Shown here: positions 1 through 12,073 of the stretch, piece after piece
How the letters are laid out: each line of letters starts with the position of its first letter
Position numbering within the stretch: position 1 is the stretch's first letter
Source: Distichodus sexfasciatus
Taxonomy: Eukaryota; Chordata; Actinopteri; Characiformes; Distichodontidae
Assembly: GCA_032718565.1 (NCBI GenBank)
Contig: JAVGVS010000056.1
Location: forward strand, 1,860,988 to 1,924,987
Length of the DNA: 64,000 nt
Reading direction: 5' to 3'
The notes under the pieces: generated by a model
Told to the model about the DNA's origin: nothing
The model's database searches: none
What the model saw: the letters and a program-made list of their open reading frames with translations, nothing else
Translations under genes and position numbers: made by a program

Positions 1-575
1 AAGGTAAGACAAAGATGTGTAAATGTATAATATTAACATGTGCTGTCCTTGGTTACACATATTGTGTTGAATGCTGTGAACATTTTAAAACTACACATGA
101 CTATGTGTAAAACGTGTAAAACTTTTTCCAACACATTATTTTTACTTTAAGACAAAATATATTAACTAAAGTGCTCTGCATGATTTGTGTAATTTTTCTA
201 CACATTCGTTCTGTTTACACCACGAGTTTGTAACGCTGCATGTTTGACATTATGATAACTGTTTTGTTTAGTGATGATGTAGTCACATTGTATTCAACCT
301 TTAAATGCACTTGTTAACTATTTTATCCTATTAGCTGTTACTTAAAACCTTGTTAAATATGTAGCATTTGTTTAGGTGATCCACTTTTTGTAGGTCAGAA
401 GTGATGAATCAGACATTTTTTGCTAGTATATGGTGAACATACTGTTGTTTTATTTATTAGCAAAGAATATGAATATCATAGCAAATATTATGTGAGTAAA
501 AGTCTCAGTGTGTGCATAAATTTGGACTAGTAGTGTATATGTAAACTACATACAGTACACCAATCTTTGCACATT
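1..575. other. AT-rich spacer, no gene seen
   Basis: AT-rich sequence with many short TGTGTAAA-like words and no convincing open frame. I recognise no repeat family in it. Confidence 0.5.
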
Positions 576-980
576 TAAGGCTTGTTTACATGTACATAGA
601 TATTTTTATAAACGCATATTTTTTATACATTTCTTTTTTTAACTGCATTTACACAACATTCGGTTAAAAAAAATCTCCGTACACACTAGAACACAAAATA
701 ATTCCAAACTCGAATGTTTACCACTTGCCTATGTCATGTTTTTTTTCCCCTCGGTGAATAGCAGGTGACATGCCTGGCACACGTGCACAATAGAACTAAA
801 CACGTCATCGTTTTTAAAGAACTGCAAAGACTGGACAAAGTCCAGTTTTGAGAAATCTTCACTTTAGAGGGCGTTTTAAAAGGTCAGGTGGCAAAAACTC
901 TGCTCACGTGTAAACAACAGGCTCAGACGTATAAAAAATATGCATTTATAAAAATCTACATGTGTGTAAACAGGCCCTTA
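576..980. mobile_element. MITE with long terminal inverted repeats
   Basis: The left arm (about 576-628) and the reverse complement of the right arm (about 929-980) match over roughly 50 bases. They begin TAAGGCTTGTTTACA and TAAGGGCCTGTTTACA and both run into a GCATATTTTTTATAC block. The interior is non-coding. The termini resemble hAT-type non-autonomous elements, but I see no clear target-site duplication, so the superfamily is inferred. Confidence 0.7.
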
Positions 981-1300
981 AAAGTATATTTAAATGTTTA
1001 GATTTTACAGCAGCCATAAAAGCCATTAGATATTACTGTCAATATGACTTAACATTTAAGGTGAAAAACTGGGTTGCCTTAAACTGGGTGTGGAGTGCAG
1101 TGGTTACAAGACGGATGGATGGGGATTAAGGGATGAAGGAACATCTCTCTCTCTCATATCCAAAAATTGGCTCTTGATATAAGCAGAGGTGGGAACTAAA
1201 AAGCACAAATAAATTAGTAGAACACTCAGGTACCTATACTGTACTTGAGTATTTATTTTTCTGGCAACTTTCTACTTTATTGCAACTTATTATTTTAGGG

Positions 1301-1465
1301 CAGGTGTAGGCAACACCCCTCCTGAAGGTCCAGTGTCCTGGAAGTTTTCCATCTGACTGGATTTCAGAACATTCACACCTGGTCTCAGGTAGATAACCAC
1401 CAGAAGAGACTGATCAGGTAGGACGGAAAACCTCCAGGACACCGGACCTCCAGGACCTACCTCTG
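1301..1465. mobile_element. hAT-like MITE, 165 bp, with 8-bp target duplication
   Basis: The termini CAGGTGTAGG and, inverted, CAGAGGTAGG bracket a palindromic body with CCTGGAAGTTTTCC and GGAAAACCTCCAGG in opposite orientation. The flanks TTTTAGGG (1293-1300) and CTTTAGGG (1466-1473) match at 7 of 8 bases, as expected for hAT insertion. A reverse-oriented relative lies at 58413-58553. No coding capacity. Confidence 0.8.
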
Positions 1466-1473
1466 CTTTAGGG

Positions 1474-3623
1474 GAATGCATTCGAATGATGTTCTTAATA
1501 TGTGCACCTTATTAAGATCAACATCATAAACATCACTGTAAACATAAATGTGTGCTGTAAATTGTATCTGCCACACAAACCAAATGTGACACATTTTTGT
1601 CTACACATTTTATAGTTTAAACCTAAGTGTAATTGTCTTACTTTTAAAAGCGATGAATGTTTAATCAAAAGTATATTTTTGGTAATAGGCGAGCTATGGT
1701 CCGGTTCTAATTATTTGGGATGTTGCAACACACGCTCCCCTTTGGAGTAGACTGAACGTGGCCTTGTAAGAAAGATCTTTGAGAAAAGAAGTGTTCTGTG
1801 ATTGAAGCTTTAATGTGATGGAATGATGTCAGAGCTTCAGCTTCACGCTGCCAAGACCAGATTGAGCCACCGTTCCTCCTATTTTTATATCCTTGTGCAG
1901 TCCGTTCCCTCCGATTTATGGAGTTCGAGATGTCTTTTGGTTGCGTTGCCAGCTCTGATCCCGGGGAGTCTCTCATGGAGCTGGAAAAGCGTCTATGGGA
2001 GGGAAGAGTCATTATTCATCACCATTTCGCTACGCCTTCGTTCCCCTCCTCTTGCCTCCTCCTCCTCCCCTCCCCTCCCGCCTCCTCGTGAGCCAAAATG
2101 CCGCAGACTCCATGATTTAAATCCAAGAACAAAAAATATGGACTCAAATATTCTTTCATTCACTATTAAATCTTCCTGGATGCCTTCCTGATCATGGGGA
2201 ACGAAAACACATCTCTGAAGCCACCGTAGACTTGCATTTTATTTTCCCACCGATTTCAGGGAATAGTAACTACATTAACAAATTAACAGCCTTTAATAAA
2301 ATCAGCAGCAGTTTTCGTTAGGGTCTGAAAATATTCTTTCTCATGTCCTGCTGTGGTCTTTTGTAGGCTGCCAGGTCTTTGGCCAGTCGTAAGTTCATTG
2401 ATGCGTTCTTGCTTCCTGATGGTCTTCCAAATCATTTCAGCACATCTGATATTTTGGATTAGTCTCTGCATAATTCTCCTTTTCAGTCTCATGATGGCTG
2501 GTTTTAATAGTGCTGACAGTGTGGCCTCATGCTGAATGACAGCAGTAGCAGCAGACTTTGGAAGAAAATGAACTGCATATGTGATAAATTCTTAAGTGGA
2601 GGAGATTTTTTTATACAAAACAATCTAAACGAAGCAGAACAGAATAGCGTACAACTCTTCTATAACATTAATATGCCCTGAAGTGGTTTGTTCTGAAGAC
2701 AAACAATGTTTTACAGGTCTCTATTTTAACGTAATTTTGTCCTCAATACATTTCAAACATCATTAACATCATAATTATTATTTCAGTTTTATTCATTTCC
2801 ATTACACAGGTTTTAACTGATGTAGAGGAATGGAAGGAAAGACATTTTTTAAAATGTTATCTCAGATTTGAAAGCCGGTGTTTTGGATGCTCCGATATTA
2901 AGTTCACATGTTGTCTTGTTAACTGTCAACCAGACGTCATCCGGACAGCTCAAGTCACCGAGTCAGGTGGTGAGAGATACAATGTCAGAAAAATCCATAT
3001 TTACCTCGACAGAAGCTGTCCTTTAAGAGCTCTTTAGCTGTTAAATGACAGGTTCAGCATTTCTCAACAGAATGTGTTGCTGACAATCATTTATAATAAT
3101 GGACAGCACAGTCTCACCAGACGAGTAAATACTTCAATAAAACTTTCTTTTATTTGCTTTAGAGAAAAGGTTTTAAATGCTATTAAAAAAATAAAAATGA
3201 ATGATTGATTAACGAGATAAAACAGGAACCATTTTATAACATTTTTGAGATCTTAAAGCATTTTGTTCTATCTTTTTGCACAATCCTTTCTTTTTTTGTA
3301 CAGTTGGTTATTTATTTCGATACTGCATGCTTGCACTCTCTTTAAATATGTGTTTTGTACATAGTTAGGTCCATATTTCTCTACCTATTTATATTAATGC
3401 CTTGTATATTGTCACTGTTTGGTGGAAACCTCATAAGTCAATTTTTGGTGATTTTTTTTTTTTGAGAGACATTTAACCAGTGAAAAGTGTTGAAAACATC
3501 TTGTTCATATAATTAGAAAATGCATAATTATTTTTATTTCCTGAAAAAAGTTTTGAACATAAAAGGTTTCTGTCCGATGGATACAGTTCATATTTTAAAA
3601 TTGTTTTACTTTTACTGTTTTAG
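1474..3623. other. Spacer with no recognisable gene
   Basis: AT-rich non-coding DNA. A C/T-rich stretch lies at about 2036-2090. A minus-strand frame of 69 codons (2283-2492) has no family resemblance I can name and is probably chance. Confidence 0.45.
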
Positions 3624-3760
3624 ATTCAAGATTCCTGCATTTGTCATGTACAGTACATAGTTATGCAAGTACAACATATCGTACAATGTACCCTGAATGA
3701 TCCAAAGACTGTGCTAATCAAAAATTAGGATTTAGAATTAAAAATGTTTACAGGTTAAGA
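3624..3760 (-). mobile_element. LINE 3'-end fragment (retroposon tail)
   Basis: The block beginning AGATTCAAGATTCCTGCATT and continuing through TTGTCATGTACAGTACATAG resembles the common teleost non-LTR retrotransposon 3' terminus read in reverse, where a simple TTCAAGA tail abuts the 3' UTR. No coding part remains. The exact LINE family is not assigned. Confidence 0.5.
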
Positions 3761-3848
3761 AAAGAATCTTACAATTAAATAAAGAGTAAGAATAAAATAT
3801 ATACATATATTATACATAAATACAGTATATACATATATACATACATTT

Positions 3849-4101
3849 GGGGCAGTTGGTGGCGTAACGATTAGGGCACTCGCCCAGTAAGGTCGCAGGT
3901 TCGAATCCAGGACCGGTAAAGGTACCACTAAGGCACTCATAAGCAAGGTACCATCCCTAAGCACTGCTCCCATGGCGCTGCCCATGTCAGTTGCCCACTG
4001 CTCCTTCACAGATGGGTCAAATGAAGACGTCACATTTCGTTGTGGTGCACTGTGTGCTGTGCTGTGGTGTGTTCACAATGACAAATAACCTTTCACTTTC
4101 A
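3849..4101 (+). mobile_element. tRNA-derived SINE (family A), near full length
   Basis: The head looks like a tRNA with a pol III B box (GGTTCGAATCC near 3899). A unique body follows (GGTAAAGGTACCACTAAGGC; ATGGGTCAAATG). The tail ends GTGGTGCACTGTGTGCTGTG then CACAATGACAAATAA. This is the best-preserved of about eleven copies in the window and serves as reference for the others. Confidence 0.85.
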
Positions 4102-4131
4102 TAATATATAGAAATAAAGAACCAGTCAGTA

Positions 4132-4190
4132 AAACTAATTCCTTGTATGTGACAACATACTTAACAAATTTAAATCTGATTCTGTATAGT
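4132..4190 (+). mobile_element. LINE 3' terminus fragment
   Basis: AATTCCTTGTATGTGACAAC followed by CATACTTAAC and CTGATTCTG resembles the very common teleost LINE 3' end. A second copy is at 9168-9222. Too short for family assignment. Confidence 0.5.
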
Positions 4191-5862
4191 TTGTAGTATA
4201 TATAGTTTGGCACTGATTAGTCCAGCGTTGATCAGAGCCATTTGGTCAGCATTGTCTCCTCCATTTTTCGGGAAATGCAGCCAGAGGAACCTCCAACTAG
4301 GATTATCTTCTCTGTGTGAATGCTCTCAGAGCCGACACAGCCACTGTGAGCTTCAGTCAGCCCCGTAATCTACTCTGATTTTTATCTTCCATCTGTAACG
4401 GGCGTCGTGCTGAGCTCCATGTGAGTTTCTCCCAAAATTCACTGCTTCCATCTCATGCTGTCACAGCACACACTAACTCCCAACTCACTGTGTGGACTGT
4501 GTATATATATGTGTGTGTGTGTGTGTGTGAGAACTGGATGATTTAGGAATTCTTGGCAAATACACAATATTTTATAAGAAGTCACATCAAGTATGAATTA
4601 TTTCTTTAAAGCGTCTCTGTTCCTGAACCGGTAAACATTCTCATCAACCAGGACATTTATTTTTGCCGTTGGTTTATGACCACCAAACGTCTTCCAGATT
4701 TTTTTGCAACACTTAAATTATATGAACAGACTAGTCTTCAGTTTGCCATGACCAGCTTGGTGTCCATCCAACAGCCAAGCCTCAAATGGGCTAAAATATA
4801 CACGCTCCCTTCCTCAAGCTTGACTACAATTCACAAAGCAATACTCGGACCACCCTGAATGAGCAGGTTTTCACATAAAACCCAGTGTTCACCTGCAGGA
4901 CTTTGAGAGTGTCACTGTGAAATATGTTTGGACTTTTTTCGCCTAAGAAATAGGAATAAAGTTTGCTGAAACAGTGGAAATTCTTGGCTCTTTTCAAGCC
5001 TTATCTTTCATGTAGGATCTCTGCAAGAACAATCAGGGTGTGATGTTGAGAGAGAAAATTGTAAATGAGGAAACAATTGTAATTAATTATGTCTGGTTTC
5101 CTAATCTGAAATACATGAAAACTAAATGTATTTCCTGTTCATATGTCTCTCAGTAACACTAGTTATATTTGTGATAATTATTATTTTAATGTGACAAATG
5201 AGTCAGATCAAACCCAATGAAACAAATGCTCAATAACACCAGCCTCGCCAGCCGGCATTACAGGCTAACTTGATGAGGTAAACTTACAATATCGCTACAC
5301 TAATGTCAGCTCGGATTAGTTAAAATGTGTTGGTTGACAGTGACAAACTACATAACTGACGTAAATCAGAAAACATACCAAACAATTTACCAGAGATATG
5401 GTTTTCTATCAAACCACAGAAATCAGATAACGTTAGCTGAGGTAACTTAGCTAGCTGATAACAACTTAACCTCATAGCTGTCAGTGTAAGAGGAGACATG
5501 TAACCCAAAACCTTTGTTCAGTCTGCTGTCTGGTGTTGTTGACGACTTAAAGATCTGGTGGACATCGGATGTGGGGAGATGGGAGGGAGCTCCTGCAGAC
5601 ATCTACTGTAAAACTCTATTTGTGTAAAAAGCAACCACAGACAGAGAGGTTTCCCGCTATCAACAAAGTTACTATTACGAATAGTGAGGTCACTCTGGAA
5701 GAGAAGTCACCTGTTTAACCAATACGGAACAAAAGGTCCCACAGACAATATGACTTCAACAACTCTATCGACCAGTGACATTTGCAACTTTGTGCATGTG
5801 TCTATGCAATGATTTGTGCAGCGTTTTGCACTTTCTTTGTAACTTGAAATTGCAAGTTAATT
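4191..5862. other. Spacer with a TG microsatellite
   Basis: A (TA)n/(TG)n tract lies at 4501-4529. The rest is non-coding with no repeat I can name. A tract near 5220-5720 has moderate complexity and could hide an old transposon, but nothing decisive is visible. Confidence 0.45.
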
Positions 5863-6083
5863 GGTGAGGTTGGTAGAGTAAAAGGCAGGGAGTTAGCCCT
5901 GTGATTGGAGGGTCGCAGGTCCAATCCTGGACTGGTAAAGGTATCGCTGGCGTACTCAATGAGCATGGTACCATCCCCAAGTACTGCCAAATGCAGTAGG
6001 GTCAAATGCAGAGGTCACAGTTTGTTGTGGTGCACTGCGTGCTGTGATGTGATGTGTTCACAATGACAAATAATCACTTAAAT
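5863..6083 (+). mobile_element. SINE family A copy
   Basis: Same order of blocks as the copy at 3849: degenerate tRNA-like head with GGTCGCAGGTCCAATCC, then GGTAAAGGTATCGC, GGTACCATCCCCAAG, GGGTCAAATGCAGAGGTCAC, and the GTGGTGCACTG...CACAATGACAAATAATCAC tail. The head is more diverged than at 3849. Confidence 0.85.
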
Positions 6084-6774
6084 TCCAAAAAAGATAATCA
6101 TTGTTGAATTCAGTTTCATACTGACCTTTTATTGTTCGCTGTTAGTCATGTGGTGGGTTTAGAATTACGGTGTGATTTGGTCCATCAATCTTTATAACTA
6201 ATTCTGTTTTATATGTATTTTATGTATTATGTTATTGTGGATATTTAAGTAATTATATAAAATACGGTTCAATGCACTACAAAGTGAACCTCCCATTTTA
6301 TGAACAATATGCATGAAGCAAGAATAAGGAGGATAACAAGATGGAGCAAGCTGCTGCTCTTCTTTTTTTTTTTTTTACACCATTACTAAATAGTTGCAAG
6401 ATGTTCAACACCTCGGTGATGTTGTATGTGTGGAATGAGCTCTGTGGTAGTTTGGCAGCAGTGAGGTATGAAAAGAACACTCTCATGCAGACGTTCATTT
6501 TCCCGAGACAGAAAGGAGGAGTGTGGCTAAGTATAAATCGTGACGCTGTGAAATTCTCAGTCGGCCCCGAAAATGCTGGCATGCAGTTGGCTAATCTCGG
6601 CTGACTGGGAGCTCATCCCACTGTAAATCACTCACACAAATTCATATTCCCATGTTTACTGCTTCATATTTCTCACCCCAATATGTTTTGTTCAGGCCCC
6701 ATAAAGTCTCAACAGAGTGTGAAGCTGGGAATATACAGAAGCCTAATGCATTCATTTGAGAGGAAAACTCTGAG
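6084..6774. other. Spacer, no gene recognised
   Basis: Non-coding AT-rich DNA with a poly-T run near 6362-6376. Frames of 87-94 codons overlap on opposite strands here and show no domain. Confidence 0.4.
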
Positions 6775-7110
6775 ATAAAGTTTGGATGGGGATAAAACCT
6801 CTGTTTTACTAAATAAACAACATAAAGTTTTCCTGAGGAAAAAAATGCTTGTTTTTCTGAATTAACAAGATAAGGTTTTCATGGAGAAAAAGGACTCCTT
6901 TTAAAAAAATGTTAACAATATAAGGTTTTCATGGGGAAAAATATCCAAACTGTTTTCTTAGTTAACAAGAAAAATGCTATATTTTTCTGAATTAAAAACA
7001 TACAATTTTATGTGGAAAAATCTCTGTGGTTTTTCTGAATTAATGAAACATTTTTATGGCAAAAACACTTTTTCTGAGTTTTTATAGGGAAAAATCTACT
7101 CTGCTCAGAA
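6775..7110. repeat. Diverged tandem repeat, units about 40-60 bp
   Basis: About seven degenerate units repeat the theme TTTTTCTGAATTAACAAGAT, AAGGTTTTCATGGGGAAAAA. Spacing is irregular and units differ by many substitutions, so this is an old minisatellite. No transposon termini are visible around it. Confidence 0.65.
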
Positions 7111-7720
7111 AAACAAAGTGATTTTTCCTTAAAAACTGAATTTCCAATAAAAGATTTCAAATGAACAATTACTTTACTTACATAAAACCTTTATATCATT
7201 AATCCAGAAACAGAATTTTTAGATGAATGCATTCTGTTTCCTCAGAAATAAACTGATAGAAATTGCTTTAAAATGTGTTTGCATGTCTTCATTTTTGATA
7301 ACATACAGCGCTGTAGTGCTTAACGTTAAAATGGTGGAAAAAGGCGTGAAGGTTATGCTATTTGTAGAGGCCATAAAGATTAGGATCAAAAACGGGGGCA
7401 TTAGTCATCTTGGCAGAATTTTTCCAAGGCTTGACTTGTGAGTGAGATTTGGCTAAAGCACGAGTCTGATCGGACAATGGCTTATTGATGCTTGTGCTGC
7501 GTCGTTTGTGCTTTTCACACTCCCCCAGAGCCAGAGGTGCTGACAGACCGATGGCTAGCAATTGTTCGAGTCCTCAATTGGAGGAAGACGGGTGGACTGC
7601 TCATTTACTTTGCCTCAGTATGTTTGCTTTTTCCCTGTCCCTTTTCTTACCACATTTTATCACATTGTCTCCCTGCGCAATCTGGAGATTGGATCCACTA
7701 TGACAATAAAGTGTCTTATG

Positions 7721-7910
7721 TTATATTCAATTAATGTTCATGCTATTGAATTGTAGATTTTAAGTTCAATGGATAATTCTGGCAATTATGTCATTTTTTT
7801 CATATATGTACAAACCAAAAGATTCCTACTGAAATTTCATTCTATGTACTATAATCTTTTTAATCTTAATTGTGATATTGATTCATCATCATATCGCCCA
7901 GCCCTAGTGC
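7721..7910. mobile_element. End of a hAT-like MITE (truncated)
   Basis: The segment ends ATATCGCCCAGCCCTA, the inverse of the TAGGGCTGGGCGATAT terminus familiar from fish hAT-type non-autonomous elements. It is preceded by ATATTGATTCATCATC-like sequence. The opposite terminus is not visible, so the left limit is a guess. Confidence 0.45.
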
Positions 7911-8989
7911 CCACCCTTCCCTCTGCCCCACCAACACCATGTCAGTCCTCATAAGTCTCCTGCCTTGCTCTCCGACGCATATTTGTCATGGCATAATTTG
8001 AATGGAAAAGATTGGTCTTGCTTGTCTTTTCTTTTGGGTTTCAACCTTGTTCCACTAAGTGGCACTCTCAGATCACGGCTCTTCACGTTCTACAGTTCGC
8101 TGGTGCTACACACCTTTCAAAGTGAAAAGCAGCAGCGCTTTGTGGAACAGGAATGTATGTAAAATTGAGCGGTTTGCAGTATCGCTGGCGAACGATAAAA
8201 AAACGCAAACGTGGCTAACAATGAAGGAAAGCCAATGGGGCAAGCAGCACGGCTGGCTGAGTTTACTTCGTCGGCTTTGCAAGCTGTGCTGCTTCTTGCC
8301 CCCGTTGCCTGTCACTCTTTGTTAGCTGTGTGTGTGTGTGCATTTAGGGGGCTGTGAGGACCTGGCTGCCCTCTAAAAAAATTTTCACAGCTTGGTGGGG
8401 ACATTTTTGTATGTGAGGGACGATCCCTACAAGCAAAATGATTTGAATTATGTTTTATTATTTTACATTTCAATGTTTTGTTTTAAAAACTTAAAAGGAG
8501 TAAAACATTTGCTTTTTGCGGCCTGAGGTTGAGGTTAGGTTTAGAAATAGCGGTAGCACTATTTACATCTGGCCTTTATGGCCGTCAATTGAAGTACCTC
8601 ACACTGTGTGTATGAGTGTGTGAGTATCGCTTATAGGGAAGTGTGATGAGCTTCCTGTTGAGTGATGCTGGGAAAACAGGTAAAAGAAGAACGGACAGTG
8701 GCTCGCTTTCTTGACGTGTTCTAGTGACAGTGTTTTCCTACATAAACACACGCGCACAGTCACACACACAACCGACTAAGAGCAGCAATGGCAAGACAGA
8801 AAATTCAAAAGTAACATTTTTAAAATAGAAGTACATACATTACTGTTCCCCTCACCAAGATAACAGGCAAGAGTGTATATGTGAAATATAGATTATGTCC
8901 AGGAAGAGAGTGTTTTCTCCACATTGGTTGTAAACTATTCTAATCTCATGAAGCACCTCTCATCATCACACGCTTCCATTAAAGAGGGG
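7911..8989. other. Spacer with short TG tract
   Basis: Non-coding; a short TG run lies at 8325-8342. A block near 8345-8440 with GTGAGGACCTGG and GGTGGGGACATTTTTG may be an old dispersed repeat, but I cannot place it in a family. Confidence 0.4.
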
Positions 8990-9152
8990 GTTCTTGGACA
9001 TATTTGAACTTTTTCAAATATAACTTTTTTAATGTAAGGCAAGCGTTACTTTCCCTGGTAACTATTTATTTTTATAATGCTGTAACTCAGTTACTAACTC
9101 AGTAACTATAACTAATTACTTTAAAAAAAAATAACGTGCCCAACACTGCTTT
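8990..9152. mobile_element. MITE relic ending in CCCAACACTG
   Basis: AACGTGCCCAACACTG at about 9133-9148 is the inverse of the AGTGTTGGG... terminus common in teleost MITEs, preceded by the usual GTAACTATAACTAATTACTT sequence. The other end is not found. A related element with the AGTGTTGGGAGTAACG terminus starts near 49826. Confidence 0.5.
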
Positions 9153-9167
9153 GCACCAACCACCAAA

Positions 9168-9222
9168 GCAAATTCCTTGTATGTGTGTGCATACTTAAAC
9201 GCAATAATTTTCATTCTGATTC

Positions 9223-9260
<38 letters not shown>
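9168..9260 (+). repeat. LINE 3' terminus plus (TG)n(AG)n microsatellite
   Basis: AATTCCTTGTATGTGTGTGC, CATACTT and CTGATTCTG (9168-9222) match the LINE end at 4132. A TG run and then about 15 AG units follow to 9260, as simple-sequence tails of retroposons often do. Confidence 0.6.
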
Positions 9261-9262
<2 letters not shown>

Positions 9263-10759
9263 GAGCTGTGTGTGTAGACCTCTTTGAGTGTGCTTTTCGG
9301 AGTGGGGATGATATGGGGAGAGGTTCCAGATGTGGACTGGGCAACCTGCCTGCTGGGACCCAAACACAGGAACTTCCCCTGACAGCGGAGATTAATCAAG
9401 GCCCAGGGAATGTCGTCATGAAACGAGACGAGAGGGAGAGTGAGAACTTAACACCCCCCTAAACACACATACAGATATGACTTTAGGCGATTCATGCTAA
9501 CGAGAAATGCCTTTAGCACATGAGGGATGTTCCTCTGTGGGGTAAAAAAAAAAAGTTCAATCACAAGGGCTTTTTTTTATATTGCTCTGCTGCATTGGTG
9601 CTTGGGTTGTGTTGGGTTTTGTATCATCCAGAGAAAATTATAATAATGTGATTAATAGTTTTAAAAATTGCATTTAAATACGTTCGGCTGATTTCAAAAG
9701 AGGTTCCTCATGTTCACAAATTCATTGCTTAATTCATTTTGACATGGAAGGGTTATAATTGTTTTCTAATGAATTAAACAAGCACATATATTTACTGAGC
9801 AAGGTCTAAAAAGACATCAGAATCAATATCTGTTTATTTATATATTAATTGATAAATACTTCATGAAAACATCAGAAAAATCTTCAGGATTTGGAAAGAA
9901 TCGGGGCTTTATGTTTTAGGTATATTAATACTCTCAGTAGTAGAACATGCTCATTGTAATACTTATTTTTAGCTTAATGCTTTATGTTTTCCACAACAAA
10001 CCTGCCATTTAAAAGGGATTTAAAGAAGTTATATAAAATGCTCAAAATAACTTTACACAATGATTGTGTCATCAATGCTGCTTTACTCCAGACAAGTTTG
10101 GAATTTTGTAAGGTGTTGTAGCTACACATTTAAAGTAAGCAATATAAAATCACTTTGTCATTCAGGATACAACAGCAAAATAATTTAGAAAATCAGTCAT
10201 CATTTGCCAAAGTTACGCTCAAATACAGAAGGCCCTGTAGAAGTAAGAGAATCTGAGAGACCTAAGGACCTTTTGGTTTACACTCAGTAATGTCAACTGT
10301 GTGGCTTTCTAAAGCCGTGACCTGCACTTGGCTAATTGCAGTATTCTCCAGGTTTGGATTTAGGGCTTGTTGTGTCGTTGAGGAGGTGAAGTGTTGCTGG
10401 ACGGCTGCTGAATCGGCCCACATGTTGGCTCAGGCGTGTAATGGCCTAACAGCCGAGAGTGATTTGTTTCATGCACTGCAATTAGGGGCTCTTTGCATTG
10501 TTTACCAGCTTCGGTCTGAAAATGCAAACAGCTGCACTTACAAACCCTCATGATTATGGTGCAGGATTTTGCGTTAATGTATGCAGTTTTAACGAAGATT
10601 CTGACGTTCACCAATGTTCTCTTGTGAGATTTGTTCTTAGGTAAGAATGGAAGAGCACTCTTACACCAATTTTCTGGCTTTCTGAGTTTTTTCCTCACAT
10701 TACAGTTGTATGATATTATACTATATAAATGTAAACCTTATTTACATTTACTTATTTAC
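9261..10759. other. Spacer, no gene recognised
   Basis: AT-rich non-coding DNA. A stretch at about 9797-9990 resembles 17545-17770 at low identity. Opposite-strand frames near 10290-10698 overlap each other and carry no domain. Confidence 0.4.
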
Positions 10760-11033
10760 ATGCACTTCCTGCTTTGCTACTGTTCGGACGCTTTTGCTTA
10801 CTGCTCCGCGCTTTGCTCCCTGTTTATATACTTTTCTCAGACTTTTCTAAGATTTTCCAAGATTTTAACCTCAGCAGATCAGCACAGTGCTCAAATGACA
10901 CTCTTTTGGCACAAACACTTTTCGTAACCGGAATAATACTACGAAAAAAGAGACTCTTTGCCTCCCACTGCCAGCAGTTTACATTCCGGAGACGGGAAAA
11001 CACAGCTGCCTACTACAACAGACGAGAAAGAAA

Positions 11034-12073
11034 ATGCCTCTTCTGGAATCTACTTGCTGCACAAACTGCCACAGACTTTTACAAAGGATTGTGGTTCTTG
11101 AAACAAAGTTACTTGCTGGACTTCCAAAACAGGCGGAACACTCAGCAGACCGTCGTCACGGACCCCCTCAGCATACAGTCGGTGAGTCCCATCAGCCTAG
11201 TGAATCTCAACAAGTTATAAGTGTAGAGGAACAAGAAACTGATCGACACACTAATCGATGGCACAAACAGGGAGCGAGACCCAAAGGCACTCGAGACATC
11301 CGATTGTCACGAGTGTCTCGTATTGCTGCCGTAGCATCCTCTACCCCAGATATGGCTATGACAAGGCTTGCAAAAACTGGTATTTTACCACCTCCTATAC
11401 AGCTTGAGAACAGATTTGAAGCACTAATGTGGGTGAAGAATCCCCAAATGTGACTGAACATGGATCGTATGAGCCAGCAGCTAACATCGCTACTAACAGG
11501 CGCTCAAGGTCGAACAGACAGCGGCTTTCAGTGCAGAGCGCAACCGAGGCCAGGACTCTGATAGTGGGTGACTCCATTATCAGAAATATCAGTAGCAGGA
11601 CTATAACTACATGCTGCTTTCCTCAAGCAACCGTCTCTGATGTGAACAGGGAACTTCGGAATATCGTAATGAAGCACAAGACTGCAAATCGAATCATCAT
11701 CCATGTGGGGAAGAACGATATTCGGAAAGAGCGGTCTGAACTCCTAAAGAAGGACTTCAGTAAACTCATCGAAACACTTCAAAGACTTAAAGTTCAGCCG
11801 TTCATCAGTGGACCACTCCCAGCAAGGGGAACTAACATGTTTTCACGGTTGCTCGGGCTGAATACATGGCTACAAAGAACCTGCAGTCTAAAAGGAGTCA
11901 ACTTCATTGACAACTTCAATCTTTTCTAGGGCCATAGACAACTGTTTAAACTGGATGGCCTCCACCCAAACAAACTTGGTGCAAGAGTGCTAAAGGACAA
12001 CATCTATTTTTCACTCCGTCATCCTTCAGTAGAGTGTGCCAGTTCACCCAACATGAATGGCACTCAACCCTAG
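11034..12073 (+). pseudogene. L2 LINE ORF1 (esterase-like), broken
   Basis: In this clade ORF1 is thought to bind the element RNA and carries an SGNH-hydrolase (esterase) fold. Here the first part (frame of 11034) shows a CxxC-containing start, CCTNCHRLLQR, followed by a charged linker. It runs to about 11428, where a one-base loss (or two-base gain) shifts reading to the frame of 11429. That frame contains the SGNH core: LIVGDSIIRNI (nucleophile Ser in GDS), then IIIHVGKNDI (GxND block). TAG at 11927-11929 follows NLF. The same frame then continues with FKLDGLHPNKLGA, which holds the Asp-x-x-His catalytic pair, to a stop at 12071. The TAG is therefore a point mutation, probably of a Trp codon, inside a recognisable domain. 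Family assignment is firm; loss of function is inferred. Confidence 0.85.

Noticed and set aside
2283..2492. LINE-like coding fragment on the minus strand
   Set aside because: The 69-residue frame is Lys/Arg/Thr-rich but has no reverse transcriptase or endonuclease motif.
3880..3915. Functional tRNA gene
   Set aside because: The GGTTCGAATCC B box belongs to a SINE head; no full cloverleaf with acceptor stem is seen, and the same body and tail recur in many copies.
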